DNA of 64,000 nucleotides from Symsagittifera roscoffensis (GCF_963678635.1 NC_087066.1:26017986-26081985); one strand, 5' to 3'. Shown: positions 11,641 to 24,353, numbered from the stretch's first letter. The notes: generated from the sequence alone by a model not told the origin. Numbers and translations: made by a program.

Positions 11641-14173
11641 GCAAAAAACGTAAAATCTCGAAAACTACAAGGATTTGAGTCGTCTCATTTGGAGGCAAGA
11701 CTCGCAATCCTTGAGAAAACTGACAGCACCAACTACAGGGTTGGGAATTACAAGTTTTTTGATTATTTTGTAGTTTGAGTTTTCTGGACGTCAAACTCCC
11801 AGCCACTTTGTGAACTCTGACAGCAGCCCACTATTGGGCTGCTTTTTTAACCTCGGCGGAATAACAACTGTCAAACTGGAAAATCGAAAAAAATCTTATC
11901 CGTTGCAATACACGATGTAGCTCAAACATGAAAAAATTCTTCCGTTAAACATCCAAAAATATTATGTTAAAAGCTTAAACGTACCGAGATAGTGAAGCCC
12001 GCATTCAAAAATATAAAAGAACGATATCAAAAAAGTGATGCAAAAATGAGGGATATAAAAATGATATAAAAGTGATAAAAAATTGATAAAAGAAAGTGAT
12101 TTAAGAAAAAAGATTTTTAATTTTAAAAATGGATATAAAAAAAGTGATAAAAAATGATGTAGAAAAGTGATAAAAAAAATTATTACAAAAGTGATATAAA
12201 GAAGCGATATAAAAAAACTAATACAAAAAAGTAATATAAAACAGTGTAGTAGAAAAAATGAGATAAGAAAAAAGTGATATAAAGGTATAAAAAAGTGGTG
12301 TAAGAGGTTTAAAAAAGTGGTACAAAAAGTCTTATAAAAAAGTGATATAAAAGATATAAAAAATCTGCAAATTTTTTAAAATGGTACAAAAAACGGTATA
12401 AAAGAAGTGTTATAAAAAAGTGATGTAAAAAAATGATATAAAAAAAAGCTATAAAAATGATACAAAAAAGATATAAAGAGCGTAATATAAAAAAATGGTA
12501 CCAAAATATAGATATGAAAAAGATAAAAGAAATATAGAAGAAGAAATGAAGAAGAAATATAGAAGAACCAAAGAGAAAAATTTATAGAAAAAAGTTTATT
12601 CAAAAAAAAGAATCGAAAAATGATCGAAGAAAGATCGAAAAAAAAAGAATAAAAAAGAAGGCTATCAAAAAAGATTTTAAAAAAATTTGAAAAAAACGAA
12701 AAAATTCAAAAAAAAGAAAGAAAACCCAGATTATGATAAAGAGAAAGAAAGATTGGAGAAAACCGTTTGACAGTAGCAGTGCTTTGAACTGAAATGGGTA
12801 GACAGACAATCAAATAATTTAAAAAGCAGGTATACAGACAGAGTTTGAGAAAACCACCTCTCTTGAGTTGATGAATCTGGCCGTTCGGAATGTCAAGATT
12901 CTAACACCTGGCTCGCTCAAAGAGATGGCCTTGCGATGGGCTGCAAACTTTCTGATTTTTTAGCCAATATTTGGTTGAAGTGTTTCCAGTCGCGCGTCTC
13001 TGTTCTTTTTCTGAACGTTGCATCTCTTTTATAGATGTCACAGATATTTCGTTGTTGTTTTTGTTTATTTTATTCAGTTTTAACTACCAGTGTCGGATGA
13101 TAAAAAAAGAGAAGAATCAAAAAAAAAGTATCGAAAAAGAAGTATCGAAAAAGAAGGATAGAAAAAAAAGATAGAGAAAAAAAGATTGAGAAAAAAAAGC
13201 GAAAAAGGATCGGAATAGGCGTACAAAAAAGATAAAAAAGATCGAAATAGAAAAATTAAAAAACAGATAAAAAGAAACAGAAAAAAGTACAATCAAAGAT
13301 CGAAAAGACGTATCGAAAAAGAAAGATAGAAAAAGGAAGATAGAAAAAGGATTGAAAAAAATGAAAATAATAGAAAAAACTTAGAAAAAAAAGATCGAAA
13401 AAAAGGATCGAAACAAAGAAAAGTAGATGAAAAATATTTAAAAAGATCGAAACAGAAGGATCGAAATTAAAGAGAGAAAAAAGATAGAAAATCCAGATAA
13501 AGATAAAGAGAAAGAAAGATTGGAGAAAACCGTTTGACAGTAACAGTGTTTTGAACTGAAACGTCAAAACAAAATTGATAAAAAAAAATGGGAGACGGGT
13601 AGACAGACAACCACATTAATGTACAAAAGCAGATATACAGACAGACAGCTTTAATTTGGACTCGAAGAAAAATTACTGAACAATTACTGACCTTGCGGAA
13701 AACTAATTTAAAAACTTTCTTAAGCATTGCAATATATGATAGATAGCTATAACTATAAAAATTCTTTCGTTAAACATGCAAAATGATTATGCTTAAACAT
13801 AGGAGGTAGCTCTCAGTAGCATTCAAATATAGTATAGATATAGATAGATTAATTTCGAAAAAACACAAAGAAAGTTTATGGCATCAAATACTTGCTCTAT
13901 TGCATGATGAAATCCAGAAAACTAATAGAAACGGCTCCATTCATAATACAAGGCCGCGCTGTGGCAACTTAACCCACAGAAAATGAAAACACAAAAATAG
14001 TTTGACTAGTAAATTTTAGAGCAAACCATTGATGACCTTTGTGGTCCTGATCTTTGTGGTCACACCAAAGCATGCACTTTACAGGCAAAATGAAAAATTC
14101 TGAACTTATTTACAATTAAAATAAAAAGAAGCCAACTAGGCGAATTAACAAAAAGTATAGTACCGGTTGCAAT
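11641..14173. repeat. Composite array unit U6
   Basis: Nearly full unit lying between D1 and D2. The first two modules are fused by a deletion near 11785, the hairpin is at 11822-11848, and the 31-codon ORF is at 12871-12963. Low-complexity tracts run at about 12010-12730 and 13100-13520. The unit tail ends near 14173, about 60 bp beyond the candidate splice donor of the minus-strand exon at 14242-14465. Confidence 0.75.
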
Positions 14174-14241
14174 ACGCTTACTTATGTCAATGGCGAAAAA
14201 ATGTTTAACGAAAACTGTGAGAACAATTAATTCTAGCATAC

Positions 14242-14465
14242 CTTGAAGCAACAGGTGGCTTGCGTTTTAACGCCGCCTCTTGATCCTTGCGTTGTTTTTT
14301 TTCCATTTTCAAGAGCAACAACTTATGAACATTGTTTTTAGACTTCACATCAGACGGGTCCAACATTGGTGACTCGAATCCCAAAAAAGAACTTCTCAAT
14401 TTATATCTAGCTTGGTAGTCCATAGAAGTGTGGTAACTAGACATCTCGAATTACTGTTTCATAAA
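14242..14465 (-). CDS. Candidate host-gene exon with start codon
   Basis: On the minus strand a consensus acceptor (CTAATTTCAG, ending at 14466) is followed 21 bp later by ATG at 14444. The frame of 67 codons runs to an AAG|GTATGC donor at 14242/14241. The protein begins MSSYHTSMDYQARYK and has a basic, helical stretch (KMEKKQRKDQEAALKRK), so it is hydrophilic with no signal peptide. Composition and splice signals look genic, unlike the surroundings. Further exons would lie at lower coordinates, where the U6 repeat begins ~70 bp downstream, so the gene either spans the array through an intron or is truncated. Family not recognised. Confidence 0.4.
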
Positions 14466-14874
14466 CTGAAATTAGAAAAACTTTTAACCAATCGATTTAA
14501 GCCAAATTTCGACCAACCGATAAAAGCCAAAGAAACTTTGAACAGAGGTGAAATTGAGCTTCGCACCACGTGCGATACAAAAATGAATATCTATGATAAC
14601 AAAAAAAGAAAAAAACTTTAAATCAACCTTTATAAATTTATATATATAACAAACGCAAAACCAAAAATACCAGGAACAAAATAACATGCACCATAAGACA
14701 CTTAACAAGGAGTTTTTAGTAAGCTAGAAAAAGAACAAGAAAGAACACTTAAATTACGATATAAAAACCTATGCATCATTACAATAAACTGTAATGAAGA
14801 TTAGTTCAGGTTTTCACATTAAGTTCTTCAGTATTATTTTTTAAGGTCAATTAAACAACTAATTAATATTCGAT

Positions 14875-16119
14875 GAATTTACTACTGGAATAAAAACATC
14901 AAATTAAGACGTGGCATATACATATAATACAAACGTGTTTTAAGTTTAAACTGTTGAAACTGAAGAGTTTACGTAAAATTAACTGGTTATCTATATGAAG
15001 TTTTCATTGAAAACGGAACCGACTCCATCCATTTGTGTGCGTACATGCTGGATTAGGTTGCGTTTGACTAATGTAAAACTCTTTCACTTTTTTTCGTAAA
15101 AAATGAAGTATTGTTGTCAAATTTCCGTAACTTAACCGACAATTAGTTCCATCTTTTTGTGAGAGCTGGAAATAAGATTTTTGTAGAGAAGCCGTTGAAG
15201 GTTGAGACATTTTTAGAGAGATACTTAAAAATCTAAATAACGAACGTTTCCGCACATTTCGGCATCATCGCGTTTCAAAGTTTTAAATTTTTGTAAAATG
15301 ATCATCGATCATAAAAATATCCTAGGACATAGGCTATACAAAATAATAAAAATTCAACCAATCAGATGTTTCAACTTTGTAAAACAGAACCGAGAGACTG
15401 TTGTTTATCTGTGAGAGACTATTAAACGCATAATTTTAGTTGCATTAATGCCCTGAACGATTTAATTAACTTGTAATAATTTTATACAGTAATTCAGAGC
15501 GTGAGTAGATAGAAAAAGGAAACAGTCAATCCATCTCCAATGGATTTAGTATATAACTGCCACTAAAAACATAGCAAATAATGTTTTCCTATCTTGTTTT
15601 TAATAGTAATCACGTAGTCTGGGAATCCAAGACCCAACTATGTGTTTTTTTTACATAGAAAAGAAAGCTGATCAAAACTAGTTTGACTGATGGCCTAAAA
15701 ATGGATACTTTTTACTTAGCCCTAAAGACCAGAAAACTAACTGGCTAGGTCTAGATGGTTAAAAACGAGAAGAATTCAGGTAACTGACGCCTGACAGTCG
15801 TCTATAGGTGTTTTTTCTATGCTACATAAACCATAACTTGCTCTGTTTTTAGTGACAGTTATATACTATATCCATTCGAGATGGATTGACTCTTTCCTCT
15901 TTCTAACTACTCATGCTCTGGGTGAGCATGGTAAAGGCAAGACCATCATGAGCAGCAAACGTTACAGCGACGCACCCTCGGCTCCGGTGTATGCCCCAGT
16001 TAGAGGCCTTAATGTCCTGTGTTGTAGCAGGCGGAAGGCACGGATCCTTTACCTGGTACACATTAGCTTTTTAACTTAGATAAGACCAAAAATTAGGGTG
16101 AGAGGGTTAGGCGGGAAGT
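14875..16119. repeat. Segment D2 (1245 bp), direct repeat of D1
   Basis: Second copy of the D segment, lacking the ~210 bp present in D1 and carrying the same internal TIR element (15495-15920) at the same place. The TIR element was therefore present before the duplication. Confidence 0.75.
15495..15920. mobile_element. MITE-like TIR element in D2 (426 bp)
   Basis: Same element as 10702-11127, with the same length and TIRs (CAGAGCGTGAGTAG at left, CTACTCATGCTCTG at right). Duplicated passively with the D segment. Confidence 0.6.
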
Positions 16120-17960
16120 CTTGAGCCCGTTTATCCCAAGCCCTGGGACCGAAAACAATGTAATATTCGCCCAGAAGTACATATTGACAGAAAAAAGCTA
16201 AGCTATAAAACGACTGACCAGCGTCTAAACAAAGCTCTACATGCTTTTCACCGTCTCTACCAAAGCCAGTTCTTTTGGAGGTCTTCCTAACATGAGGTCG
16301 ACAATAACGTTACTGTTCTCCGGTTCAACCAGAACGCTCAAATTAACTTAATGACATGCAAAAATATTGAGCTCATAGCTGGGTCTCAGTATCCCCAGAC
16401 CACGAGGTCACTCCTAAAAACAGGGCTACTACGATTTACTATTTTACGATTGTTTTTGTTCAGTAGGTAAAAATCATCATCTCCATCGCACATGGATCAA
16501 CCCTTTTCCTCAATTCCTAGCTTCTAATTATCTGGAAATGAATCGAGATGTTAATAAATTCAATTCAGTGCACGACCAGGAAGCTAAAAGTTTGCATAAA
16601 ACAGCTTGAGTTCAGGTCTCGAGACCCCTCCGGATTCTGGAATCCGGGAAAATAACGTTCTTATTTCCTTTCCGGAAGGCTGGAAACACTGTCCCAACAT
16701 TTTTCACCTATTGCCTGAATTGCTCTGTAACGATTGTAGCGACACAATCGTTAAAACTCAGAGCGGTCTCTGATGATTCCCAGTTGTATCTTGTTTTTTT
16801 TTCTCGTCGTTATCTCTATCGCAATTATTATTGTTGTTGTGTTTTCCTTCCGATTTTCTTCTAAAATGGCCGTTTCGACGTTTCTCAGAAGTGTGATGTC
16901 ACCATTCGAATTTTTTAATTTAAAATATTCAGAACCTGACCTTCACGATTCCTCTAATTGTTTAAATAACGTTGCAATTCTGCTAAAACCGTCAATCTTC
17001 CAGGTCAGCGGCTACGAATTTGAAATTGCATTTTCGTCAGTTCTGGTCGAATGTCACATACTCCCCGGACAGCCCGGTCAATGTCCCCATTGCATCTTGT
17101 AGTCTTCGTCAAAACGGTACAGTACCATCGAACAAAAGTTACAAAATGCACGAAATCACTTTTATCTACGTCATATCGACTCACTGCAGAATAGAAATGG
17201 CATCATACAACACTACTATACCCTTCCAAATTCTTTCACAAATCTGCACTTTCGAGGTTATGACTTAAGATAATTTATTTTTTCTGACTTCCATTGTCAA
17301 TGCCCTGGTTTAAAACTTTTTCTCTTAGGTTTTAAAAAGTGTTAGTTTGCAGGACAGCCCTGCCAACCAACAAGCTAAAACTATCCTACTATGCCTCTTC
17401 CCTTCGGAAATTTAATTGTTATTGGTCCTGAATATTAAAATTAAGGTACTCTGTGGTTAGAAGGAACAATGAAATAATCTCCCTCTTCAAGAGATTACCC
17501 AAGCTTTTCATGACACCACAAAGTTATCAGTCGTCCTAGTTGATTAAAAACAATCATGCAGGCTGGAATATTTAAATATACTCTTCACTCAAGCCTTTCT
17601 AAATAAATAGTTATTGTCTCTAAGCCACTAACTAAAATCAAACTGCGAACTTATAAAAGCAACAAAGTCTTTAATCTTCAAACTCAACTAAATGTTTTCT
17701 TTCAGTTTCAATTACAACATGGTTGCTTTGTTTCCTTTTAAGTTTTTTGTCCTATACAAATTAAATCTGAGTTTTAACATCGTCTTTTTCTTCGCTTCTT
17801 TGTTTCTTTCTGTGTTTGTCGTTTAAAAGTTCAAAACTTCTAAAATCTTCTAATTTCTTTCTTTTTGCACCTTGTTTTTCGGCCATTTGTCAACTTTCCA
17901 TCTCCTCCTCCTGCAATATTCACTCCGCACTTTCAGTTTCTGTGTCTTGCAACACGTCAG
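16120..17960. other. No recognisable feature
   Basis: Less AT-biased unique-looking sequence. One 109-codon plus-strand frame (16773-17102) starts with a hydrophobic stretch and ends QPGQCPHCIL, but it has no recognisable domain and no splice or repeat context. I see no gene that I can support. Confidence 0.5.
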
Positions 17961-18005
17961 TAGCTTCTTAAAATGCAGCTTCTTAAAATGCAGCTTCTTA
18001 AAAAA
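17960..18005. repeat. Three tandem copies of a 15-bp repeat
   Basis: Three head-to-tail copies of AGCTTCTTAAAATGC, the last running into an A/T-rich stretch. Confidence 0.8.
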
Positions 18006-18050
18006 TTTTTTAAAAAAATTTCTGAAAATTTAATAAATAATGAAAAAAAT

Positions 18051-18263
18051 GCTTGTCATACAATTTTCATATATGGGAATTGTATGATAAGCGTTTTTTT
18101 CAAAAAACAAAAACCTCAATTTTTTCATCATCAGACTGTTTTAATAGAATCAAAGAGACGCAGAAATGGGTTTAAATCTTTTTTCAACCATTTTTCAAAA
18201 TTGTATGAAAATTGTATGACAAGCACTTTTCCACACACTTATTGTATGGAATTGTATGATAAG
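18051..18263. mobile_element. Foldback-type repeat, GCTTRTCATACAATT family
   Basis: 18051-18092 is a hairpin: GCTTGTCATACAATTTTCAT and its near-complement ending TTGTATGATAAGC. Two more copies, ATTGTATGACAAGC and ATTGTATGATAAGC, close the element at 18222 and 18263. The same terminal sequence occurs in the tandem repeats at 59529-60180 and ~62295-62980, about 41 kb away. No coding sequence lies inside. Confidence 0.5.
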
Positions 18264-18549
18264 CATTTTCGGTGAATGGAGGTCAACCCGGGAAGTGTCA
18301 TTCAACTTAAAAATTATCTCTACTTCCACCCCATGTCACCCCCCCCCCCCCCACCTCCCCACCTCAAAAAAAAATATTTTAGAACACTTGAAAAATTTTA
18401 GTCAGTAAATAATAACTCTAGTCAGTACATGTTTTGCGTTCTCCCTTCTAGATCTTCAACCCCAATTCACATGTTCTCCATCTCTTCTAAAGACTGACTC
18501 TGGCCTTCCACCGTCATGCTGATAACTGAATTCTCAACCGTGATGTCCA

Positions 18550-19400
18550 GGTCATCAGTTGCCAGAGCGCCCCTCGACTGGAACGTTAATCAACTCCGCG
18601 GTCCTTTTCTTCACCAGAGTGCTAGGTGTATTCAATTCCCCTATACTAACCGGTAGTTTGTATTCCGTTCCTCTTGTTGCCATTGGTGTGCTTGTTTTCT
18701 TACCATTGGCCTGATCAACCACTTTCCTGTCCGGAGTAACTGTTTTCATTAACGAGAAGTAGGGACTGAAGTTACCGACTCTGCTCCAATTCGCCTTTTA
18801 AGGTCCCTTCCAGGCTTATCAACTGCCTCCTGAGTTTTTCGTATATCCGCCTCAGCAGCATCCACCAGACTATTAAAAGTCAGATTATTCCTACTATATT
18901 CATGTTGCGTGCTTCTAGCCCTTGGTACAACGCCTGCAGTCTAAAACCATCCACTCGTTGACTCCTTGAGCATCTGTGGTTTAAAGCAGAGCTTTCGAGT
19001 GCTTAATTATTCTTCCGAGCTTGTCCAACACGTCCACGAAATGGCTCGAAACGTTCTCGTCTATTGCAGGAGAATCAGTTCGAAAATAATAAACCCCCCT
19101 CGGTTGAATGTTCTTGATAGGAATCTCCTGGGCGCTGCCACCGGAAATTTATTTTTCAGTTTCCCCATTTTCAATTTTCGTTGATAGTGAGAACAGTACA
19201 TTCATTGGTTTAGCTTCTACTGAGATTGCAGTTGCAGAGAAACGATGTCGCAAAATTTCGGTGGTCTCCTATTTCGCAGTGGTCTCAGTAGGCCCAGAAT
19301 TTAAAGAAGTTACACTTTTAGATCTCGGCGGGGCTCAGCTGTCTCTTTTTTCCAGTAACTCTTTAGCGACTTAGACTTTTTTCTAATCGAGTAAGACTAA
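18550..19400 (-). pseudogene. Decayed minus-strand frame with a membrane-anchor-like segment
   Basis: Reading right to left, several collinear pieces look protein-like although stops intervene. About 18985-19250 reads VYYFRTDSPAIDENVSSHF and HFVDVLDKLGRIIKHSKAL. Next comes a hydrophobic patch near 18860-18900 (LLIVWWMLL), then a basic/charged tail (RRIYEKLRRQL) and an open 64-codon end (18555-18749). Extracellular domain, membrane span and cytoplasmic tail would be the simplest reading, as in an envelope-like or other type I membrane protein. Identity is unknown and the frame is broken. Confidence 0.25.
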
Positions 19401-19627
19401 AGTAAGAGCGCGGACCCTATGTGTGTTACCATAGCTGAAAAACTGATTCTTTGAGATTCTTTTTCTCCGGGAAAAACCTATCCAGGGACTGAAGAAAGTA
19501 TATCTTTTGATATCAGGGTTCTCCTTCGACTATCTGCGCTAAAAAAAAGCAACTTAACACCTAGTGTAAGTTTGCACTGAGTTATTGCTCATATAAACAT
19601 CTGTAAATACGTTAAGAATAACTAAAA

Positions 19628-19850
19628 ACATTTATTGGACCAAGTTAACATCCTCCCCCCTAAACACCTTTAGGGGGGAGGATGTTAACTTGGTTCTAAG
19701 TTGGGAATTTTCAGCCAATCAGCATCGAGCATTTACATGCAGCGCTTAGCAAATTTAATTTTAATTAAGCGCTGGGGTGGAGGATCTTAACTTGGTCTAT
19801 TTGGGGGGGGGGGGGGTGAGGATGTTAAATTGATCCCATTTATTCATAGT
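19628..19850. mobile_element. Small TIR element with a perfect internal hairpin
   Basis: Outer ends are inverted repeats: ATTGGACCAAGTTAAC at left, GTTAAATTGATCCC with a G-run at right. Immediately inside the left end is a perfect 26-bp inverted repeat (19639-19664 and 19669-19694) around the loop CACC. A further degenerate copy of the GGAGGATGTTAACTTGG motif lies at about 19781-19797. No ORF. This is consistent with a non-autonomous element of about 220 bp. Confidence 0.5.
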
Positions 19851-20600
19851 TAGTGTAAATTACTTTAGAACTTAAAATATATTTATCTTAAGCATACCGT
19901 AAACGTTTTTTCAAAAAAAAAGAAAATATAGCTGTATGATTTCTAAATTTAAGGTGAACTCACTCTTAAAGTTTCACCGAAAAAAAGGAAAAGTTTTTTG
20001 AGTTTTTCTAAAGGTAAGGTTACATTAACTGTTCAATTATAAACAACTTAAAAAAGTCAAATAAGTCAAATTTCTTACCAGTTCAGAAAATTTACCTTAA
20101 TTTTTCTAGTTTTTCGGGAACTTTTTACTGTATAATGATGTCAATATCAAATTTTAAAAAATAGGTAACTTTGTTTCTCTGCATGGTCTCTGTTTAACTT
20201 CAGTTTTGTGAGGGTTCTACAGAAAATTTGAACGCCCAGTTTTTTCATAATTGTAGTAGAAACTGGAAAATCTATTTCAGCTTATATAATACAAATGGAA
20301 GATGAAATTGATCAGCCAAAAATTCAATTTTGCGCAGGGCCGATAAATGAACGGTGGAAAATCAAACCGAACTAAAACCATGCTAAAATCAAAACTAAAA
20401 TCAAACTAAATCATACTAAAATCAAAACTGAGCTGGGCCGAAGTTGGTCGAACTGAACATCGAAAGGTCGCACCTGTTCAAAAATTATCCAAGCATTTTT
20501 ATTCGTAACAATTTTGAATTTCCTACTGAAATCCATTTCATTTTATAAAGTATAACACTTCAATAATAGTCTACTAATTCACATGGCGTAGCCAGGCGTT
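19851..20600. other. No recognisable feature
   Basis: AT-rich unique-looking sequence with a short run of AAACTAAAATC-type repeats near 20370-20430. No gene supported. Confidence 0.5.
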
Positions 20601-22900
20601 TTGAATCATGATGATTGCTCAAATCATTATGGATTTCCTGTTTTCTGGTCCAGGCTAACCTCATATCCTTTTTCAACTGGGCTACAACGATTGATTTATT
20701 CTTTTTTAGCTATCACAATCAGAGAGCACTGTGATCCAAACGACCTTTTAGAAGATCTATCCAAAGTTTTTGACCACTCACATTATAATCGGAGAGAATT
20801 GGTGAACTAAATTTCACGGCAGACGCAGAAAAATGGTTCAAACGTGACCAGCAGAAAACCAGAAATTCAGCCTAAAAAATCCACACATCGTACAAAACTG
20901 GCTCAAATTTTGTCACTACGAAGCAGGTCAGAGGTCGAACTCAAAGCTGTTTTTCTAACTTGGTACAGAAGAAGATTAAAAACGTTTTCTAAAAAGAGAT
21001 GAGAATTAACTTGGATCGCAAGTTAGCCCAAAATGAAAATGTAGGCCTAGAAGCGTTTTGTACGATTATCGAGACAAACAGGCCAATTTGACTGGTCGAT
21101 ACCCAGCGAGAAAGAAGTCGTACGAGATCTGTTCATCGCCAACATGCAATTTAAGGAGATTCCACGTGAGCTGTGACTTTGTCCTGGTGAACGTATTTGG
21201 GAAATCCTAAAGTCAGTCCTCAAAAAACCTAAAAAAGTGTTATGCAGCCGCTTTGACACTTCAAAAAACTGGGCTAGAGTTCTTCACTCCATAAAAACTC
21301 ATTTTTAGTCCAGAAGTTTTTCAAAATCGAACAAAAATCAATCAAACATCTAAAAAGAAGAAAACTAATCAATCTGAAAAATTGTTGTTCAAGAGCGCAA
21401 ATCAGCAAAAAATTTGAATCATTGCCAATCGTTCCAGCCAAAAAATTGCATTCTCGAGGACAAATGTCAACAAACCAAAATCAAAAGATGCACTGGAAAA
21501 GAAAGCACTTTAATTGGTTCGCATAGGAAAAAATGAGGAGTTTTCTGTTTGGACTTTCCTAATTTACGCTTGGAAAAAAGTGACCAATCCAAACCACAAT
21601 TTTGATTAACATCCTGGTCGCTCCCGACCATATCGGTCCAATTAGAATGAATTCAGCAAAACCGAATGATTTCAAGCCACAACGAAATTCAACATGTCTT
21701 TCCTCAAAGCCACCATTGACATAGGCAGTCCAGAATCAATCGTAAAATATTGCACAGCTGACATTCTGTTAAACTCTGGTAAAATTTTACAATAGTTATT
21801 CGTAGAAGCTCGTCCAATCGACACAATGTATGTCGACTACAACAGAAAACTGGTCACTTTTATACCATCTTTATCACTAGTATCTCATCTTCGGAATGGA
21901 AAAAAAAACAGAGTCTGTACTTATGAAAAACCGGACAGGATGTTAAAGCCGGACGGGATGTTTCTTGGGTCTAAATTTACAAAGATTTCTGGATAAATTT
22001 TTCAAAAATGTTTTCAATTAACTTAAAAAGATTTAAATTTCAGGTAATTTGGAAATTCAGGTAAAGCTCATTTTTGCAAAAACTGAATTCAAATGTCAAA
22101 TATTATATAATAAGTAGACATAGCAGCTCAAATAATCAGTTCCGATAAACCAGTTTTGGTCTGGTTTGCCTCTCTGGTTGCTAATTTTACCTTAATTCCA
22201 CTTCAAATTAGCAATTTACTTCGTAGTTTTTGCAAATTTAACACCTACCACTTTAACAAAAAAAAAGGAAATAGCCCTACCGACATGCCAGAGGAATTTC
22301 AAACTAAGGAAAGCTATGGATAACAATTTTTTAAATTATTCCAGTAGTCATATATTTTCTGGACGATATCTTAATAATTTCAATTGGTCTAACTCGGACC
22401 ATAAACGTTTCATTCAAGAAATAATTGAAAGACAAAGAAGGGTTTCCTACAAAAATTCACGAAGTGCGAGTTCTCGGTGCTAATAGCTGCTAGTTTCTGA
22501 AAATGACAAACACGACTATTTACAAAAGCATTGAAAAGTTAACATCTTTCTTACTTGAAATCTTTAGATCAAAAACAGCTGAGATCTTTTATGGGTGATT
22601 TAAGCCATTTGCAAAAAATTTTTCAACAAATTCAACATTTTACTTAAAGAACTCAAATTATCATTAAAGCTTGTAGCAAGAAAAATTTCCTGTGTGAACA
22701 GGAGCAACATGACATTTTTATCAATAACCTAAAACATATATCCGAAATCACAAACGCGTACTGCTATGAGCGACGGTCTGTTAGTGCGAACAATCTCGGA
22801 ATTAGTTATTGGGAAAAGAGTCGAAATTTGAACATACCAAAAAGCCAATACCTCATTTTGAAAACGAACAAAGGTAACAAGTTTCAAACTAGATTAACAA
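20600..22900 (+). pseudogene. Degenerate gypsy-like gag-pol remnant
   Basis: Ordered scraps of a gypsy-type polyprotein survive between many stops. A gag-like segment lies at ~21110-21240 (EVVRDLFIANMQFKEIP). A cysteine-rich zinc-knuckle-like patch lies at ~21430-21500. A protease active-site relic is at ~21702-21750, reading DIGSPESI where the family has D-T/S-G. RT follows from ~22275: PTDMPEEFQ, then the catalytic FLDDILI (~22350), KCEFSV (~22465) and the connection motif LRSFMGDLSHLQ (~22580). The distance from protease to the DD motif is only ~0.6 kb, so much of RT is deleted. No LTRs were found. Confidence 0.6.
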
Positions 22901-24353
22901 AATTGACAGATTTTTACCTTTTTACAGTGAAGTCAATCATATCGCAGACTTCAAATTAGGAATGGGTAACTATATTTCGTTTGGATAAGCACTATGTCGT
23001 CAAATCAACGACAAATTTTTTGAAACTTATGACTATATTTGTAGAATGATTAAGAAGAAAAAGTTCTATTCATCATCAGTAGAAGTTAATTCCGCCATAT
23101 ATCCAGCGTCTTATCCCAACTCAACACCTAATAACTCAAACTTCATCAAATCATATTTAATCCACAAAAATGATTTCAATTTACAAGAAGGCGCAACAAA
23201 AATAATTTGTTAACTCATCCAATTAGAACCAAATAGTGTTTATGAATTATATCAACAAGAGGGCACGATAACTAACAAAAAAATCTCAGGCAACCAGAAA
23301 CGAGAAATTTCATTTATTGTCAAGTGGGCGTGAATTTCAATGATTGTACTTTCAACCAATCAAATAATAGAAGTTATGTTGTCAAAAATTGCTAGAGGTC
23401 TACAAAAAGCTCTTAATTGTCTCGACCACTCAGAACGTTTTTTGCAATTTTGGTTGCATCAGTTTTCGAAAATAGTTCTATTGTTACCCCGAAACCCATC
23501 TTTGCCTATAGCAAAAGTTATACTGGGTACATTTCTTCATTGTAATTTTCAGAAAGTGTGTGAGCTAAGACCTTGGCCGCATATGTTAGTATCTATCGCC
23601 AATTGAACGAAGTTGCATCGCTATCGAGGTTCATCATAAGTTGTTGAAGAAACAGAATCAAAATCTCAATTTGAAACAAACCTAGAAGACAAACATCAAA
23701 GGATAAGATACTGGCCCTAAAAACAAGAACACCCCCGCGCTCGCCTTCTTTAAATGTAAATAAATCCTGAAAACTGCGTAAAAGCTTGAGTAATTTTAGT
23801 TCTTCCAAACCATTCTTCTTATTAACGCTTTTAATGAGGAAATACGAAATAACTACGCTTTTTTATTGTCGGACGCAGCAACACATTCGATTGTTATGTT
23901 TTAGTTGCTTTCGACAAAAGTTTAGATTTCGGTATGATCATGCCAATCCGTACGAGAGGCGCTAACATTATTATGAAACTTTCAATCGAGTAAATTACCA
24001 TCCATAATATCCCCCGATTGATCAAAACAGATCCTTTTTTATAGTATAACAAGCTTAATTCAAAAAATTTTAATAAAACAAAATTTTGTAAAGGAAAGAG
24101 TATAAACAACATCTTTTGTCCTGTGGGAAATCTCTGCGAATTCGGATTAACAGAAAGAATAGTTCAGATTATCAAAAAAGCTAGATGCAATTCAAATAGA
24201 AGAAAATAACCCAAACATTCAAAACGTTCTAAACCTACAATTTATGACATTCGTGGTACAAAAAACTCACTAACTCATTTTTACCCATGTGAATTTCTTT
24301 TCAAGGAAAACTAAGAGGCGCTAACATTAAGAGGCTATTTAGAACAAAACATT
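22901..24353. other. No recognisable gene
   Basis: AT-rich sequence that may include further decayed pol of the preceding remnant. The open frames (for example 23340-23606) show no motif I can name. Confidence 0.4.

Noticed and set aside
15004-15255. 83-codon minus ORF in D2
   Set aside because: The D1 copy is interrupted and differs at its end. No recognisable domain or splice site.
9871-16119. D1 and D2 as an LTR pair
   Set aside because: Ends are not TG/CA, the interior is array sequence without retroelement genes, and there is no target duplication.
18339-18356. Poly-C run as a regulatory G-quadruplex
   Set aside because: A single homopolymer run next to a C-rich patch. No four-tract arrangement is needed to explain it.
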